Source of the DNA: Bacteroidia bacterium
GTDB lineage: Bacteria > Bacteroidota > Bacteroidia > B-17B0 > Aurantibacillaceae
Direction of reading: 5' to 3'
Assembly: GCA_018000995.1 (NCBI GenBank)
Contig: JAGNIU010000018.1
Coordinates: 1 to 64,000, forward strand
Length of the DNA: 64,000 bases
In this document: in pieces, positions 28,827 through 37,892 of the stretch
How the letters are laid out: each line of letters starts with the position of its first letter
Numbering within the stretch: the stretch's first letter is position 1
Position numbers and translations under genes: made by a program
Notes under the pieces: generated by a model
The model's input: only the letters and a program-made list of their open reading frames with translations
Database searches by the model: none
Told to the model about the DNA's origin: nothing

Positions 28827-31100
28827 ATGAGATTTAAATTTTATTTTTTTATTGTACTCTTTTGTTTGGCTGGAAGTAATCTTACCAGCCAAACTTTTTA
28901 TAACACTTCTGCCATTCAAAAAATTGAAGTTCAATTTGCACAGGCTAATTGGGATTATATGCTGGATACTGCCAAAATGGGAAAAGAAAACTACATTATG
29001 GCCCAATGGGTAAAAATTAATGGGGTTTTGTTGGATAGCGTAGGTGTAAAATACAAAGGCAATAGCTCATTCGATTCTACTTACAAAAAAAATCCTGTAC
29101 ACATTGAGTTAGATACTTACAAAAATCACTCGTATCAAGGTTATCAGGATATTAAATTAGGAAATGGTTATTCCGATCCCTCTATCATCCGTGAAGTATT
29201 AGCTTATGATATTCTTAAAAATTACATGCATTGTCCGCAAGCTAATTTCGCTCAGCTTTACATAAACGGAAATTACATTGGCGTGTATTCAAATGCAGAA
29301 TCAATTAATAAAAAATTCTGCTCCGATCATTTTTATACGTCTAACAACATATTTGTAAAGTGTAATCCAATTGTAATTCCAAGTACAAATTCAAAAAGTA
29401 ATTTGCGTTACATTCCTTTAGCAGATAGCAGCGGATACACGAATTATTACGAGTTAAAATCAAATTACGGATGGAATCAATTAAAAAATTTATGTGATTC
29501 TGTTACTAATAACGCCAACAGCATTCCTAATGTTATAGATTTAGACCGCGCCATTTGGATGCTAGCGTTTAATAATGTGGCCGTTAATTTAGATAGTTAT
29601 AGCGGTGCGTTTTGTCAGAATTATTATTTGTATAAAGATAACACAGATCATTTCAATCCAATTATTTGGGATTTGAATATGTCTTTTGCGGGATTTCCTC
29701 ATTTAGGAGTTTCAAATTCAAGTATGGCAAGTTTAACAATACCACAATTACAACAATTGCCAAGCGCTATTCATAACACCGACCAATATTGGCCGCTCAT
29801 TAAAAACATTATGAGTAATAATATGTATAAACGCATGTACACCGCTCACATGAAAACTATCGTTAACGAAATGTTTGTGAGTAATTATTATTCAACAAAA
29901 GCTGCAGCATTACAAACTGTTATTGATACCGCAGTTCAATCCGATGTAAATAAATTTTATTCATATCCGCAATTTCAAAACGGATTAACAGCCAATGTTT
30001 CGGTGGGAAGTTATTCTGTTCCCGGTATTAGTACTTTAATGTCGGCAAGAATTCCGTTTTTACAAGCTACTGCCGATTTCACTTATACAGCGCCTGCAAT
30101 TACTTCAGCTTCTGCTGCAAATACGCCAAGTTTAAATGCAGCTGTTACTATTACTGCAAATGTTACCAACGCAAATAGCAATGCAGTTTATTTAGGATAC
30201 AGATTCGCCGTAGCAGAAAAATTTAAGCGTATTTTAATGTTTGATGATGGTTTGCATAATGATGGGGCGGCAAGCGATAACAAGTTTGGTGTTACTTTTA
30301 CTATGACGGCTTCTTCAGCACAATATTACATTTATGCCGAGAATAACAATGCGGGTATGTTTGCTCCCGAGCGCGCCGAACACGAGTTTTACACTTTGGT
30401 GGCTGTTCAAACCGCTTCTGTTGGTCAGGTAAAAATAAACGAATTCTTGGCCGATAATCAAAATGATGTGGTAAATGAAATGTTTCAGTACGAAGATTGG
30501 ATTGAACTCTATAACACTACATCATCACCTTTAGAATTGTCAGGATTATTTTTAACGGATAATTTTTCTGTACCAACAAAATTCACAATCCCACAAAATA
30601 CCATTATACAACCGAATGGTTATTTAATTATCTGGGCTGATGAAAATCCTTCAACACCTTCTTATGTACACTCTAATTTTAAACTAGCTGCAGGTGGTGA
30701 GCAATTAATGCTAAGCGGACCAGGTGGAGTAGTACTCGATAGCATTTCATTTGGTGCTCAGGTTACTGATAAATCTATGGCGCGTTGTCCGGATGGTGTT
30801 GGTACATTTAGCACTTCAACTTTCCCAACTTTTAAATTATCGAATTGTGCTATTGGTGTTAATGAATTGAATTCTGATGTTAATAGCGCTTCAGTGTTCC
30901 CAAACCCTGCTAATGCTTATTTACACGGACAAAGCACCTTAAATTGTGAGCAAAAACTAGAGGTTTTTAATCTATTAGGTCAAGTAATTTTTTCGACCAC
31001 CTTTTTAAACCAATTTGAAATTTCAACGTCAAATTGGGAGCCTGGTCTTTATTTTGTTCATATTGATAATAGTGTAGTAAAAATTGTAGTTAATCATTAG
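28827..31100 (+). CDS. Secreted CotH-kinase / lamin-tail protein, copy 1
   Basis: 757 residues with a signal peptide. The CotH-type atypical kinase fold covers about residues 30-430: VGVKYKGNSS (73-81), YQDIKLGNGYSDPSIIREVL (106-125), then the two presumed catalytic and metal-binding aspartates in NLDSY (Asp256) and WDLN (Asp282). CotH of Bacillus phosphorylates spore-coat proteins with ATP and Mg. A beta-sandwich (about 430-520) and a lamin-tail domain (QVKINEFLADN to about 665, with EDWIELYNTTSSPLELSG) follow. The C-terminus FPNPANAYLHG and EPGLYFVHID is a T9SS sorting domain. It is the first of three tandem paralogues, 12 bases before the next. Export of a kinase fold is notable; the substrate and outside ATP source are unknown. 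Confidence 0.88.
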   Translation: MRFKFYFFIVLFCLAGSNLTSQTFYNTSAIQKIEVQFAQANWDYMLDTAKMGKENYIMAQWVKINGVLLDSVGVKYKGNSSFDSTYKKNPVHIELDTYKNHSYQGYQDIKLGNGYSDPSIIREVLAYDILKNYMHCPQANFAQLYINGNYIGVYSNAESINKKFCSDHFYTSNNIFVKCNPIVIPSTNSKSNLRYIPLADSSGYTNYYELKSNYGWNQLKNLCDSVTNNANSIPNVIDLDRAIWMLAFNNVAVNLDSYSGAFCQNYYLYKDNTDHFNPIIWDLNMSFAGFPHLGVSNSSMASLTIPQLQQLPSAIHNTDQYWPLIKNIMSNNMYKRMYTAHMKTIVNEMFVSNYYSTKAAALQTVIDTAVQSDVNKFYSYPQFQNGLTANVSVGSYSVPGISTLMSARIPFLQATADFTYTAPAITSASAANTPSLNAAVTITANVTNANSNAVYLGYRFAVAEKFKRILMFDDGLHNDGAASDNKFGVTFTMTASSAQYYIYAENNNAGMFAPERAEHEFYTLVAVQTASVGQVKINEFLADNQNDVVNEMFQYEDWIELYNTTSSPLELSGLFLTDNFSVPTKFTIPQNTIIQPNGYLIIWADENPSTPSYVHSNFKLAAGGEQLMLSGPGGVVLDSISFGAQVTDKSMARCPDGVGTFSTSTFPTFKLSNCAIGVNELNSDVNSASVFPNPANAYLHGQSTLNCEQKLEVFNLLGQVIFSTTFLNQFEISTSNWEPGLYFVHIDNSVVKIVVNH

Positions 31101-31112
31101 TTAATTTATATC

Positions 31113-33347
31113 ATGAAAAGTCTAAAATTCACATTGTTCTTTCTGGTACTTATTATCGCAAATAATTTAAAGTCGCAAGCATTTTACGACGTAACAAAAA
31201 TTCAAAAAATAGAAATTCAATTTTCTCAATCTAACTGGGATTACATGTTAGATACCTCAAAAGCTGGTAAAGATAATTACGTCTTATCGCAGTGGGTAAA
31301 AATAAATGGCGTGCAATTTGATAGCGCAGGCGTTAAATACAAAGGCAACAGTTCCTACAATGTTAACAACGCCAAAAACCCTTTTCATATTGAATTAGAT
31401 TTTGTAAAAAATCAGGATTATCAAGGCTACAAAGATATTAAGTTAAGCAACGGTTTTAAAGATCCGTCATTTGTACGTGAGGTATTATCGTATAATATTT
31501 TAAATAAATACATGCCTTCACCACTTTCTAATTATTGTCAGGTGTACGTAAATGGTGTTTACATTGGTGTTTACGCGAACACTGAAGCTGTTTCAAAAAC
31601 TTTCGTTGATAGCAGATTTTATTCAAAGAACAATTCTTTTTTCTTTATGGATAATTTTAATTGTCCACTTAAGTATAACGGACCGGATAGCGCTTCTTAT
31701 ACAACGTATACCATTAAATCTACAACAGGCTGGAAGGCCTTAATTAATTTATGCGACACGTTGGTAAATAAACCAAGTTTTATAGAATCTATTTTAGATG
31801 TCGACCGCTCATTATGGATGATGGGATTTGATAACGTATTGGTAAACTTAGATAGTTATATTGGAGCACCAACCCACAATTATTACGCTTACCGCGATGA
31901 TAACGGTCGTTTTAATCCAATTGTATGGGATGTTAACGAAGCGTTTGGAAATTTCACGAACGCAGGTGGCGGTCCGCCTTTAACTTTAGCGCAAGAACAA
32001 GTGATGTCGCCTTATTTACACCTCACCGATCCTAACTGGCCATTAATTCAAAATCTATTGGCAAACCCAATGTTTAAGCGGATGTACATTGCGCACATGC
32101 GTACTATTGTGAATGAAAATTTCGCAAATGGATCTTACACAACAACCGCTTATAATTTACAAAGTGTAATTGATACAGCCCTTCAATCGGATCTAAATAA
32201 ATTTTATACTTATTCCCAATTTACTGTAAATGTAAATACAAACGTTACTTCAGGTCCGTCGACTATTGCAGGATTAAGTGTTTTAATGGGACCGCGTGTA
32301 AATTATTTACAAAGTTCAACAGATTTTACTTTAACACCACCAACTATTACTTCAGCAACAGCAGCTACTACACCAAGTTTAAATGCAGCTGTTACAATTA
32401 CAGCAAACGTAACCAATGCCAATAGCAATGGTGTTTATTTAGGCTACAGATTTGCCGTAACACAACGATTCAATCGTGTTTTAATGTATGATGATGGTTT
32501 AAATAATGATGGTGCAGCTGGCGATAATGTGTTCGGTGCCACTTTTACTATGACAGCTTCATCAGCACAGTATTATGTTTACGCAGAAAATAACAATGCC
32601 GGTATGTTTGCTCCTGAGCGTGCGGAATATGAATTTTATACTTTAGCAGCAATTCAAACTGCAAGTGTTGGTCAGGTGTATATAAACGAATTTTTAGCTG
32701 ATAATGCAGGTGATGTAAGTAATGAAACGTTTCAATTCGAAGATTGGATCGAATTGTATAATACTACTTCTTCACAACTCGAATTGTCCGGTTTGTATTT
32801 AACTGATAATTATTCGGCACCAACTAAATTTCCTTTTCCACAAAACACACTTATACCTGCCAATGGCTATTTAATTATTTGGGCTGATGAAAATCCATCT
32901 ACTGCATCTTATTTGCATTGTAATTTTAAATTATCTGCTGGAGGCGAACGATTAATGCTAAGTAACGGAAGCGGAACAGTTTTAGATAGTATTACGTTTG
33001 GTCCGCAAACAACCGATAAATCAATGGCACGTTGTCCGGATGGCGTGGGTTCGTTCTCAACATCGGCTTTTCCTTCGTTTAAATTATCAAATTGTGCGAT
33101 TGGTGTTAATGAGTTAAACAATAATGGTAATCAGATAAGAGTATATCCAAATCCTGCTAAAAATTATTTTGTGGTTAGGAGTAATACAAATAAAGAAGAA
33201 AGTATTACTGTGTATAATACCATTGGTGAACAAATTTATAAAGGCTCGTTTACTAATGAAACAGTTATTAATACATCCACATGGGTGTCGGGTATTTATT
33301 TTGTAAGAACGGATTATGCAGTTAAAAAAATAATCGTGAACCATTAG
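31113..33347 (+). CDS. Secreted CotH-kinase / lamin-tail protein, copy 2
   Basis: 744 residues with the same architecture as its neighbours: signal peptide, CotH fold with GVKYKGNSSYN, Asp247 in NLDSY and Asp273 in WDVN, beta-sandwich, lamin-tail domain and T9SS sorting domain (IRVYPNPAKNYFVVRS, VSGIYFVRTD). The beta-sandwich (TPSLNAAVTITANVTNANSN) is nearly identical to copy 1, whereas the C-terminal TTDKSMARCPDGVG(S/T)FSTS block is shared by all three. Both aspartates of the kinase centre are kept, so the copy appears functional. It differs most from copy 1 in the loop at residues about 175-200, near the presumed substrate cleft. Confidence 0.88.
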   Translation: MKSLKFTLFFLVLIIANNLKSQAFYDVTKIQKIEIQFSQSNWDYMLDTSKAGKDNYVLSQWVKINGVQFDSAGVKYKGNSSYNVNNAKNPFHIELDFVKNQDYQGYKDIKLSNGFKDPSFVREVLSYNILNKYMPSPLSNYCQVYVNGVYIGVYANTEAVSKTFVDSRFYSKNNSFFFMDNFNCPLKYNGPDSASYTTYTIKSTTGWKALINLCDTLVNKPSFIESILDVDRSLWMMGFDNVLVNLDSYIGAPTHNYYAYRDDNGRFNPIVWDVNEAFGNFTNAGGGPPLTLAQEQVMSPYLHLTDPNWPLIQNLLANPMFKRMYIAHMRTIVNENFANGSYTTTAYNLQSVIDTALQSDLNKFYTYSQFTVNVNTNVTSGPSTIAGLSVLMGPRVNYLQSSTDFTLTPPTITSATAATTPSLNAAVTITANVTNANSNGVYLGYRFAVTQRFNRVLMYDDGLNNDGAAGDNVFGATFTMTASSAQYYVYAENNNAGMFAPERAEYEFYTLAAIQTASVGQVYINEFLADNAGDVSNETFQFEDWIELYNTTSSQLELSGLYLTDNYSAPTKFPFPQNTLIPANGYLIIWADENPSTASYLHCNFKLSAGGERLMLSNGSGTVLDSITFGPQTTDKSMARCPDGVGSFSTSAFPSFKLSNCAIGVNELNNNGNQIRVYPNPAKNYFVVRSNTNKEESITVYNTIGEQIYKGSFTNETVINTSTWVSGIYFVRTDYAVKKIIVNH

Positions 33348-33350
33348 ACT

Positions 33351-35591
33351 ATGAAAAAGATTAAATCAATTCTTTCGTTTTTGTTTATTGGTTCGGTGTT
33401 GTGCTTAAAATCACAAACATTCTATGATCTTAATACCATTCAACGCATTGAAATTTCTTTATCTCAATCTAATTGGGATTATATTCTGGATACTGCAAAA
33501 GCCGGAAGTGATGGTTATCTTATGTCGGTGTGGGTAAAAATTAATGGCGTACAATTTGATAGTGCAGGCGTAAAATATAAAGGCAATAGCTCTTATAATC
33601 CAAATAACGTAAAGAATCCACTGCACATCGAGCTCGACCATTTTAAAAATCAAAATTATCAGGGCTTTAAGGATATTAAACTAAGTAATGGCTATAATGA
33701 ACCTTCATTTGTTCGTGAGGTTCTGTTGTATTCATTGTTTCAGAATTATTCAGAAGCATCAAGAGCCAATTTTGCACAGGTTATAATTAACGGACAATAC
33801 ATGGGCGTTTATACCAATGTAGAAGCTATTACCAAAACTTTTTTAGATGATCGTTTTTCTTCTGATAAAAATACTTTTGTATTTGCTGATAATGGTGGTT
33901 GTAATTTAAGATACAAGGGCGCTGATACAACTTTGTATTATACACCATACACTTTAAAGTCGGATGCGGGTTGGACGCATTTAATGCAGCTGTGCGATAC
34001 ATTAAGAAATAATATTTCTGTTATTGAAAACACTTTGGATGTTGACAGAACGTTATGGTGGTTAGCTTATACCAATGGATTTGTAACATTGGATAGTTAC
34101 TTAGGTAATAGCACGCACAACTATTATATGTACCGCGATCACAACAAGCGCTTTAATCCGATTATCTGGGATTTAAACGGAGGTATCGGAATTTTTAGTA
34201 AAGCAGATTTCGGGCCATCGTTAACTATTCCTCAAATGGAGAATTTGTCGCCGATGTTGCATGCTAACGATACGATGTGGCCGCTGGTAAAAAACTTAAT
34301 GGCAGTGCCAATGTATAAACGGATGTACATAGCGCATTTAAAAACTTTAATGAACGAGAATATCGCTAACGGAACTTATTCTGTTTTTGCACAATCTATA
34401 CAAGCAATTGCAGATACAGCTGTGTTTTCTGACCCTAATAAATTTTGTACTTATACTCAGTTTCAAAGTAGCTTAACAAATACAGTTGTGTTAGGGCCAA
34501 AAACCGTTCCTCCCATTATACCATTCATGAATGCGCGTTTGGCATATTTAAACACAACGCCTGAGTTTTTAGCAGTAGCTCCAACTATTACCAATGTTTT
34601 ACCTTCAAACACATCTCCAAGCTTAACCACTAATGTTTTTATTACTGCGGATATAACTACAGTAACAGCAGCTTATATTGGTTATAGATATTCTCCTCTT
34701 GATAGATTTAAACGTGTAGCGATGTTTGATGATGGATTAAACGGTGATGGTGCTGCAGGCGATGGAAAATTTGGAGTATCAGTACCGGTTAGTAGTTTGC
34801 AAGTGCAATATTATATTTATGCAGAGAATGCAAATGCAGGAATGTTTTCACCACAAAGAGCAGAACACGAATATTATCTTTTAAATGCTTTGGGTAGTCC
34901 AACCATTGGGCAATTAGTTATAAATGAATTTTTGGCTGACAATGTAGGCGATGTAAGCAATGAAACGTTTCAATACGAAGACTGGATTGAATTGTATAAC
35001 ACAACCAGTAATCCTCTCGAATTAGCAGGTTCTTTTTTAACGGATAACTTTTCGTCGCCAACTAAATTTCAATTTCCTGCTGGGACAATTATTCCCGCAA
35101 ATGGATATTTAATTATTTGGGCGGATGAAAATCCATCAACAGCAACTTACGTTCATAGTAATTTTAAACTATCGGCTGGTGGCGAACAATTAATGTTACG
35201 AAACGCAAGTGGAGTGGTGTTAGATAGTATTACTTTCGGTCCGCAAACTACCGATAAATCAATGGCGCGTTGTCCGGATGGTGTGGGTTCATTCTCAACA
35301 GCTGCTTTTCCTTCTTTTAAATTATCAAACTGTGCTATTGGTGTTAATGAGTTAAATGGGAATGAAACTATTGTAAAAATATTTCCAAATCCGGCGCATA
35401 ATTATTTTGTAGCTCGTAGCAGTAGTAGTAGTAGTAAATCAGAAAACTTAGTTGTGTATAATACTTTAGGAGAAGAAACGTATAAAACAAGTTTTATGAG
35501 TGAAACCACAGTAAACACTTCTTCATGGGCATCTGGAATTTATTTTGTTCATTGTGGTTCTAAGGTTAAAAAAATAGTAATTTCACATTAA
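33351..35591 (+). CDS. Secreted CotH-kinase / lamin-tail protein, copy 3
   Basis: 746 residues with the same domain order as copies 1 and 2. Kinase-centre residues are Asp248 in TLDSY and Asp274 in WDLN. The middle beta-sandwich (TSPSLTTNVFITADITTVTA) has diverged, whereas the lamin-tail domain (GDVSNETFQYEDWIELYNTT) is close to copy 2. The T9SS domain is KIFPNPAHNYFVARS with ASGIYFVHCG, and it carries a short serine run from an AGT trinucleotide repeat at 35418-35435. The gene starts 4 bases after copy 2. The three copies probably arose by tandem duplication and were partly homogenised afterwards. Confidence 0.88.
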   Translation: MKKIKSILSFLFIGSVLCLKSQTFYDLNTIQRIEISLSQSNWDYILDTAKAGSDGYLMSVWVKINGVQFDSAGVKYKGNSSYNPNNVKNPLHIELDHFKNQNYQGFKDIKLSNGYNEPSFVREVLLYSLFQNYSEASRANFAQVIINGQYMGVYTNVEAITKTFLDDRFSSDKNTFVFADNGGCNLRYKGADTTLYYTPYTLKSDAGWTHLMQLCDTLRNNISVIENTLDVDRTLWWLAYTNGFVTLDSYLGNSTHNYYMYRDHNKRFNPIIWDLNGGIGIFSKADFGPSLTIPQMENLSPMLHANDTMWPLVKNLMAVPMYKRMYIAHLKTLMNENIANGTYSVFAQSIQAIADTAVFSDPNKFCTYTQFQSSLTNTVVLGPKTVPPIIPFMNARLAYLNTTPEFLAVAPTITNVLPSNTSPSLTTNVFITADITTVTAAYIGYRYSPLDRFKRVAMFDDGLNGDGAAGDGKFGVSVPVSSLQVQYYIYAENANAGMFSPQRAEHEYYLLNALGSPTIGQLVINEFLADNVGDVSNETFQYEDWIELYNTTSNPLELAGSFLTDNFSSPTKFQFPAGTIIPANGYLIIWADENPSTATYVHSNFKLSAGGEQLMLRNASGVVLDSITFGPQTTDKSMARCPDGVGSFSTAAFPSFKLSNCAIGVNELNGNETIVKIFPNPAHNYFVARSSSSSSKSENLVVYNTLGEETYKTSFMSETTVNTSSWASGIYFVHCGSKVKKIVISH

Positions 35592-35605
35592 TTTATAATA
35601 CGAGT

Positions 35606-36019
35606 ATGAAAACAAGCATAGTATCTTTTAAAAACATAGTTGCCATACTGGCCATTACATTAATTTTCGTTTCCTGCAAAAAGCCGGCTGGTGAGGGAGG
35701 AAAAGTGAGTATTAAAGGAACGCTTTGGGCAGAAGACTGGAATGGCTCCTTTACCGTAAAGAATGGCGAATACGCAGCCTATGATGAAGATGTTTATATA
35801 ATTTATGGAGATGATGTAAGTTATAGCGATAAAACGAAAACTAATTATAATGGCGAGTACGAGTTTAAATATCTCCGTAAAGGGAAATACAAAATTTATG
35901 TTTATTCTAAGGATAAAACCTTGACGTCTCCTTCAGGAGATGTTTCTATTGTGAAGGAAGTGGAAATAACAGAAAAAAAGGGAGTAAAAACTGTTGATCA
36001 AATTATCATTTACAAATAA
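35606..36019 (+). CDS. Small lipoprotein with carboxypeptidase-regulatory-like fold
   Basis: 137 residues. The N-terminus MKTSIVSFKNIVAILAITLI ends in a lipobox (FVSC, Cys25), so it should be lipid-anchored. The remaining about 110 residues form a beta-sandwich like CarboxypepD_reg/SdrD B-like domains (KVSIKGTLWAEDWNGSFTVK, TNYNGEYEFKYLRKGKYKIY). It lies 14 bases after the third CotH copy and before a small exported repeat protein. It may be a periplasmic or outer-membrane accessory of the cluster; no direct evidence for a substrate. Confidence 0.75.
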   Translation: MKTSIVSFKNIVAILAITLIFVSCKKPAGEGGKVSIKGTLWAEDWNGSFTVKNGEYAAYDEDVYIIYGDDVSYSDKTKTNYNGEYEFKYLRKGKYKIYVYSKDKTLTSPSGDVSIVKEVEITEKKGVKTVDQIIIYK

Positions 36020-36021
36020 GT

Positions 36022-36498
36022 ATGGTTAAGAAACTAATAATCGCTTTACTAATTACAACTTCTGTTACGGCATTTTCTCAAAAGAAAAAGGAAGTAAAAA
36101 AGTATAAAATTAAAGGCCTCACCGAGACGGAAACTACCAATGGAAAAACTATTTTCGATGGTAAAAAAACGTTTGATGCTAATGGCGAAGTAGCAGAAGA
36201 ATTTAATTACGATAAAGACGGCACTGTTAAAAGCAGTCACAAATACAAATACAACTCAGAAGGTGATGTGATCGAAGATTGTGAATACGATGCTAAAGGT
36301 CAATTAAAAGATAAACACGTTTTTAAGTATAATAGTTTGGGAGAGAAAATAGAAGAATCAACTTACGATAAAGATGGAAAGCTGACTAAAAAAAGTATTC
36401 ACACCTACGATGCGAAGGGATTAAAATCGGAACGTAAAACGTACGATGGGGCTAATAATTTAATTTCTGTAAAAAAATACATTTACGAGTATAAATAA
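36022..36498 (+). CDS. Small exported repeat protein (YD/RHS-like repeats)
   Basis: 158 residues with signal peptide MVKKLIIALLITTSVTAFSQ. The mature part is a run of about five 20-22-residue repeats of the form (Y/F)D.(D/K)G....K.YKYN..GD, resembling YD/RHS-type or MORN-like beta-hairpin repeats, rich in lysine, tyrosine and aspartate. There is no membrane segment. It begins 2 bases after the lipoprotein and ends just before the VTC gene, so it belongs to the same operon. The function is unknown. A highly charged periplasmic repeat protein next to a polyphosphate polymerase and secreted kinases could be a binding partner or substrate, but this is speculation. Confidence 0.7.
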   Translation: MVKKLIIALLITTSVTAFSQKKKEVKKYKIKGLTETETTNGKTIFDGKKTFDANGEVAEEFNYDKDGTVKSSHKYKYNSEGDVIEDCEYDAKGQLKDKHVFKYNSLGEKIEESTYDKDGKLTKKSIHTYDAKGLKSERKTYDGANNLISVKKYIYEYK

Positions 36499-36499
36499 A

Positions 36500-37273
36500 T
36501 TGAAATCGGTAGCCGACATATTAAATTCATTTGAATCCATCACTTTAGCTGAAATGGATAAAGCTAAATTAATGGATAGAACTGATACTAAATTCACGTT
36601 TTCGGAGGAGAATTTGAAAAAAGTGCTCAGCGAAGTGAAGTCGGATTACAAAATTCTAGAAATTGAAAATTGTAGGATGTCAACCTATCAAACTTTGTAT
36701 TACGATACAAGTGATTTGAGTTTGTATTTAAAACATCACAATGGTAAATTGAATCGTTATAAAATCCGTCACCGCACGTATGTTGAAAGTAAATTGGGAT
36801 TTTTAGAAGTAAAATTTAAGAATAACAAAGGCCGCACCATAAAAGTGCGTATTAAAAAACAAGAAGTTCCGAAAACTTGGACAGAAGACACCTCCGAATT
36901 TTTAGCAGCTAAAACTCCTTTTAATCCTGAAGTATTGGTGCCAAACATTTGGATTAATTATAAACGGATTACGTTGGTAAACAATGCCAATGCCGAACGT
37001 GTAACGATTGATACGGAATTGGAATTCGTAAATAAAGATTTCACTAAGAAAATGGATAATCTTGTTATTGCAGAAGTAAAACAAGAAAAAAGAGCGGGCT
37101 CAGCATTTTTAGGAGCTATGAAAAAATTCAGAATCAGAGAAGGCTCAATAAGTAAATATTGCTTAGGTGTTGCTTTAACCAATAAAGAAGTCAAGAAAAA
37201 TAATTTCAAAGAAAAAATTTCATCCTTAAACCATATAATTTATGCTGGCAACCATATTACTGCAAATAGCTGA
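36500..37273 (+). CDS. VTC-domain polyphosphate polymerase-like protein
   Basis: 257 residues, starting at TTG 36500 right after the previous stop; a later ATG would remove the first helix. It shows the triphosphate-tunnel features of the VTC domain: MDRTDTKFTFSEENL near the N-terminus, TLYYDTSDLSLYLKHHNGKL, YKIRHRTY, LGFLEVKFKNNKGRTIKVRI and VIAEVKQEKRAGSAF. Yeast Vtc4 uses this fold to make polyphosphate from ATP. There is no signal or membrane helix, so it should work on the cytoplasmic face, probably with the DUF4956 membrane protein whose gene overlaps its 3' end by 32 bases. CotH, VTC and DUF4956 genes are frequent neighbours in other phyla. Confidence 0.85.
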   Translation: MKSVADILNSFESITLAEMDKAKLMDRTDTKFTFSEENLKKVLSEVKSDYKILEIENCRMSTYQTLYYDTSDLSLYLKHHNGKLNRYKIRHRTYVESKLGFLEVKFKNNKGRTIKVRIKKQEVPKTWTEDTSEFLAAKTPFNPEVLVPNIWINYKRITLVNNANAERVTIDTELEFVNKDFTKKMDNLVIAEVKQEKRAGSAFLGAMKKFRIREGSISKYCLGVALTNKEVKKNNFKEKISSLNHIIYAGNHITANS

Positions 37274-37892
37274 TGAAACAGTTGTAACAACAGGCTTCGA
37301 TGCGTTTCAAAAAATCGGAGCTAAACTTGGCTTACGTTTTTTAGTCGACCTTGTTTCTGTATTCGTTTTAATTCGTTTGGTGTATTTTCCAATTTACAAG
37401 CGACGTGAATTATTTTTCACGTATTTCATTTTCAACATCGTTATCTTCTTAATTTGTTTCCTGTTAAATAAAGTAGATTTAAGTATGGGAGCAGCTTTCG
37501 GTTTATTTGCTGTATTTAGCATGTTACGTTACCGTACTGAAGATATCAGCATGAAAGACATGACTTATTTATTTTTAGTAATTGCGATGGGATTAATTTC
37601 AGCTGTTACAAAAATAAAAGGTGCAGAGGATACCGTAGAAAGTTTATTCGTAGTTGCCATAAACGGTGCTATTATTTTGGTGGCTTTTCTTTTAGAAAGT
37701 ACGGTGCTGATGAAAAAGGAAGGTGCGAAAGTAATTATTTATGAAAATATTAATTTAGTGAGTGCAGACAGAGAAGCTGAGCTTATTGCGGATATTAAAT
37801 TACGCACCGGAATTAATGTACATCGCGTAACCATTCAAAAAATAGATTTTTTAAGAGATTCTGCACAAATAAAAATATTTTACTTTGAGTAA
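37242..37892 (+). CDS. DUF4956 membrane protein, partner of the VTC protein
   Basis: 216 residues. Four hydrophobic helices cluster at about residues 35-140 (LVSVFVLIRLVYF, FIFNIVIFLICFLL, AAFGLFAVFSMLRYRTEDIS, MGLISAVTKI). A soluble C-terminal domain with IIYENINLVSADREAELIADI and FLRDSAQIKIFYFE follows. This matches DUF4956, which commonly accompanies VTC-type polymerases; a channel or membrane anchor for polyphosphate is plausible but unproven. The 32-base overlap with VTC implies coupled translation. Its stop overlaps the TTG start of the next gene. Confidence 0.85.
   Translation: MLATILLQIADETVVTTGFDAFQKIGAKLGLRFLVDLVSVFVLIRLVYFPIYKRRELFFTYFIFNIVIFLICFLLNKVDLSMGAAFGLFAVFSMLRYRTEDISMKDMTYLFLVIAMGLISAVTKIKGAEDTVESLFVVAINGAIILVAFLLESTVLMKKEGAKVIIYENINLVSADREAELIADIKLRTGINVHRVTIQKIDFLRDSAQIKIFYFE

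Noticed and set aside
35418-35435. AGT trinucleotide repeat in the third CotH gene
   Set aside because: Only six units in a flexible serine linker; triplet changes would not shift the frame, so phase variation is unlikely.
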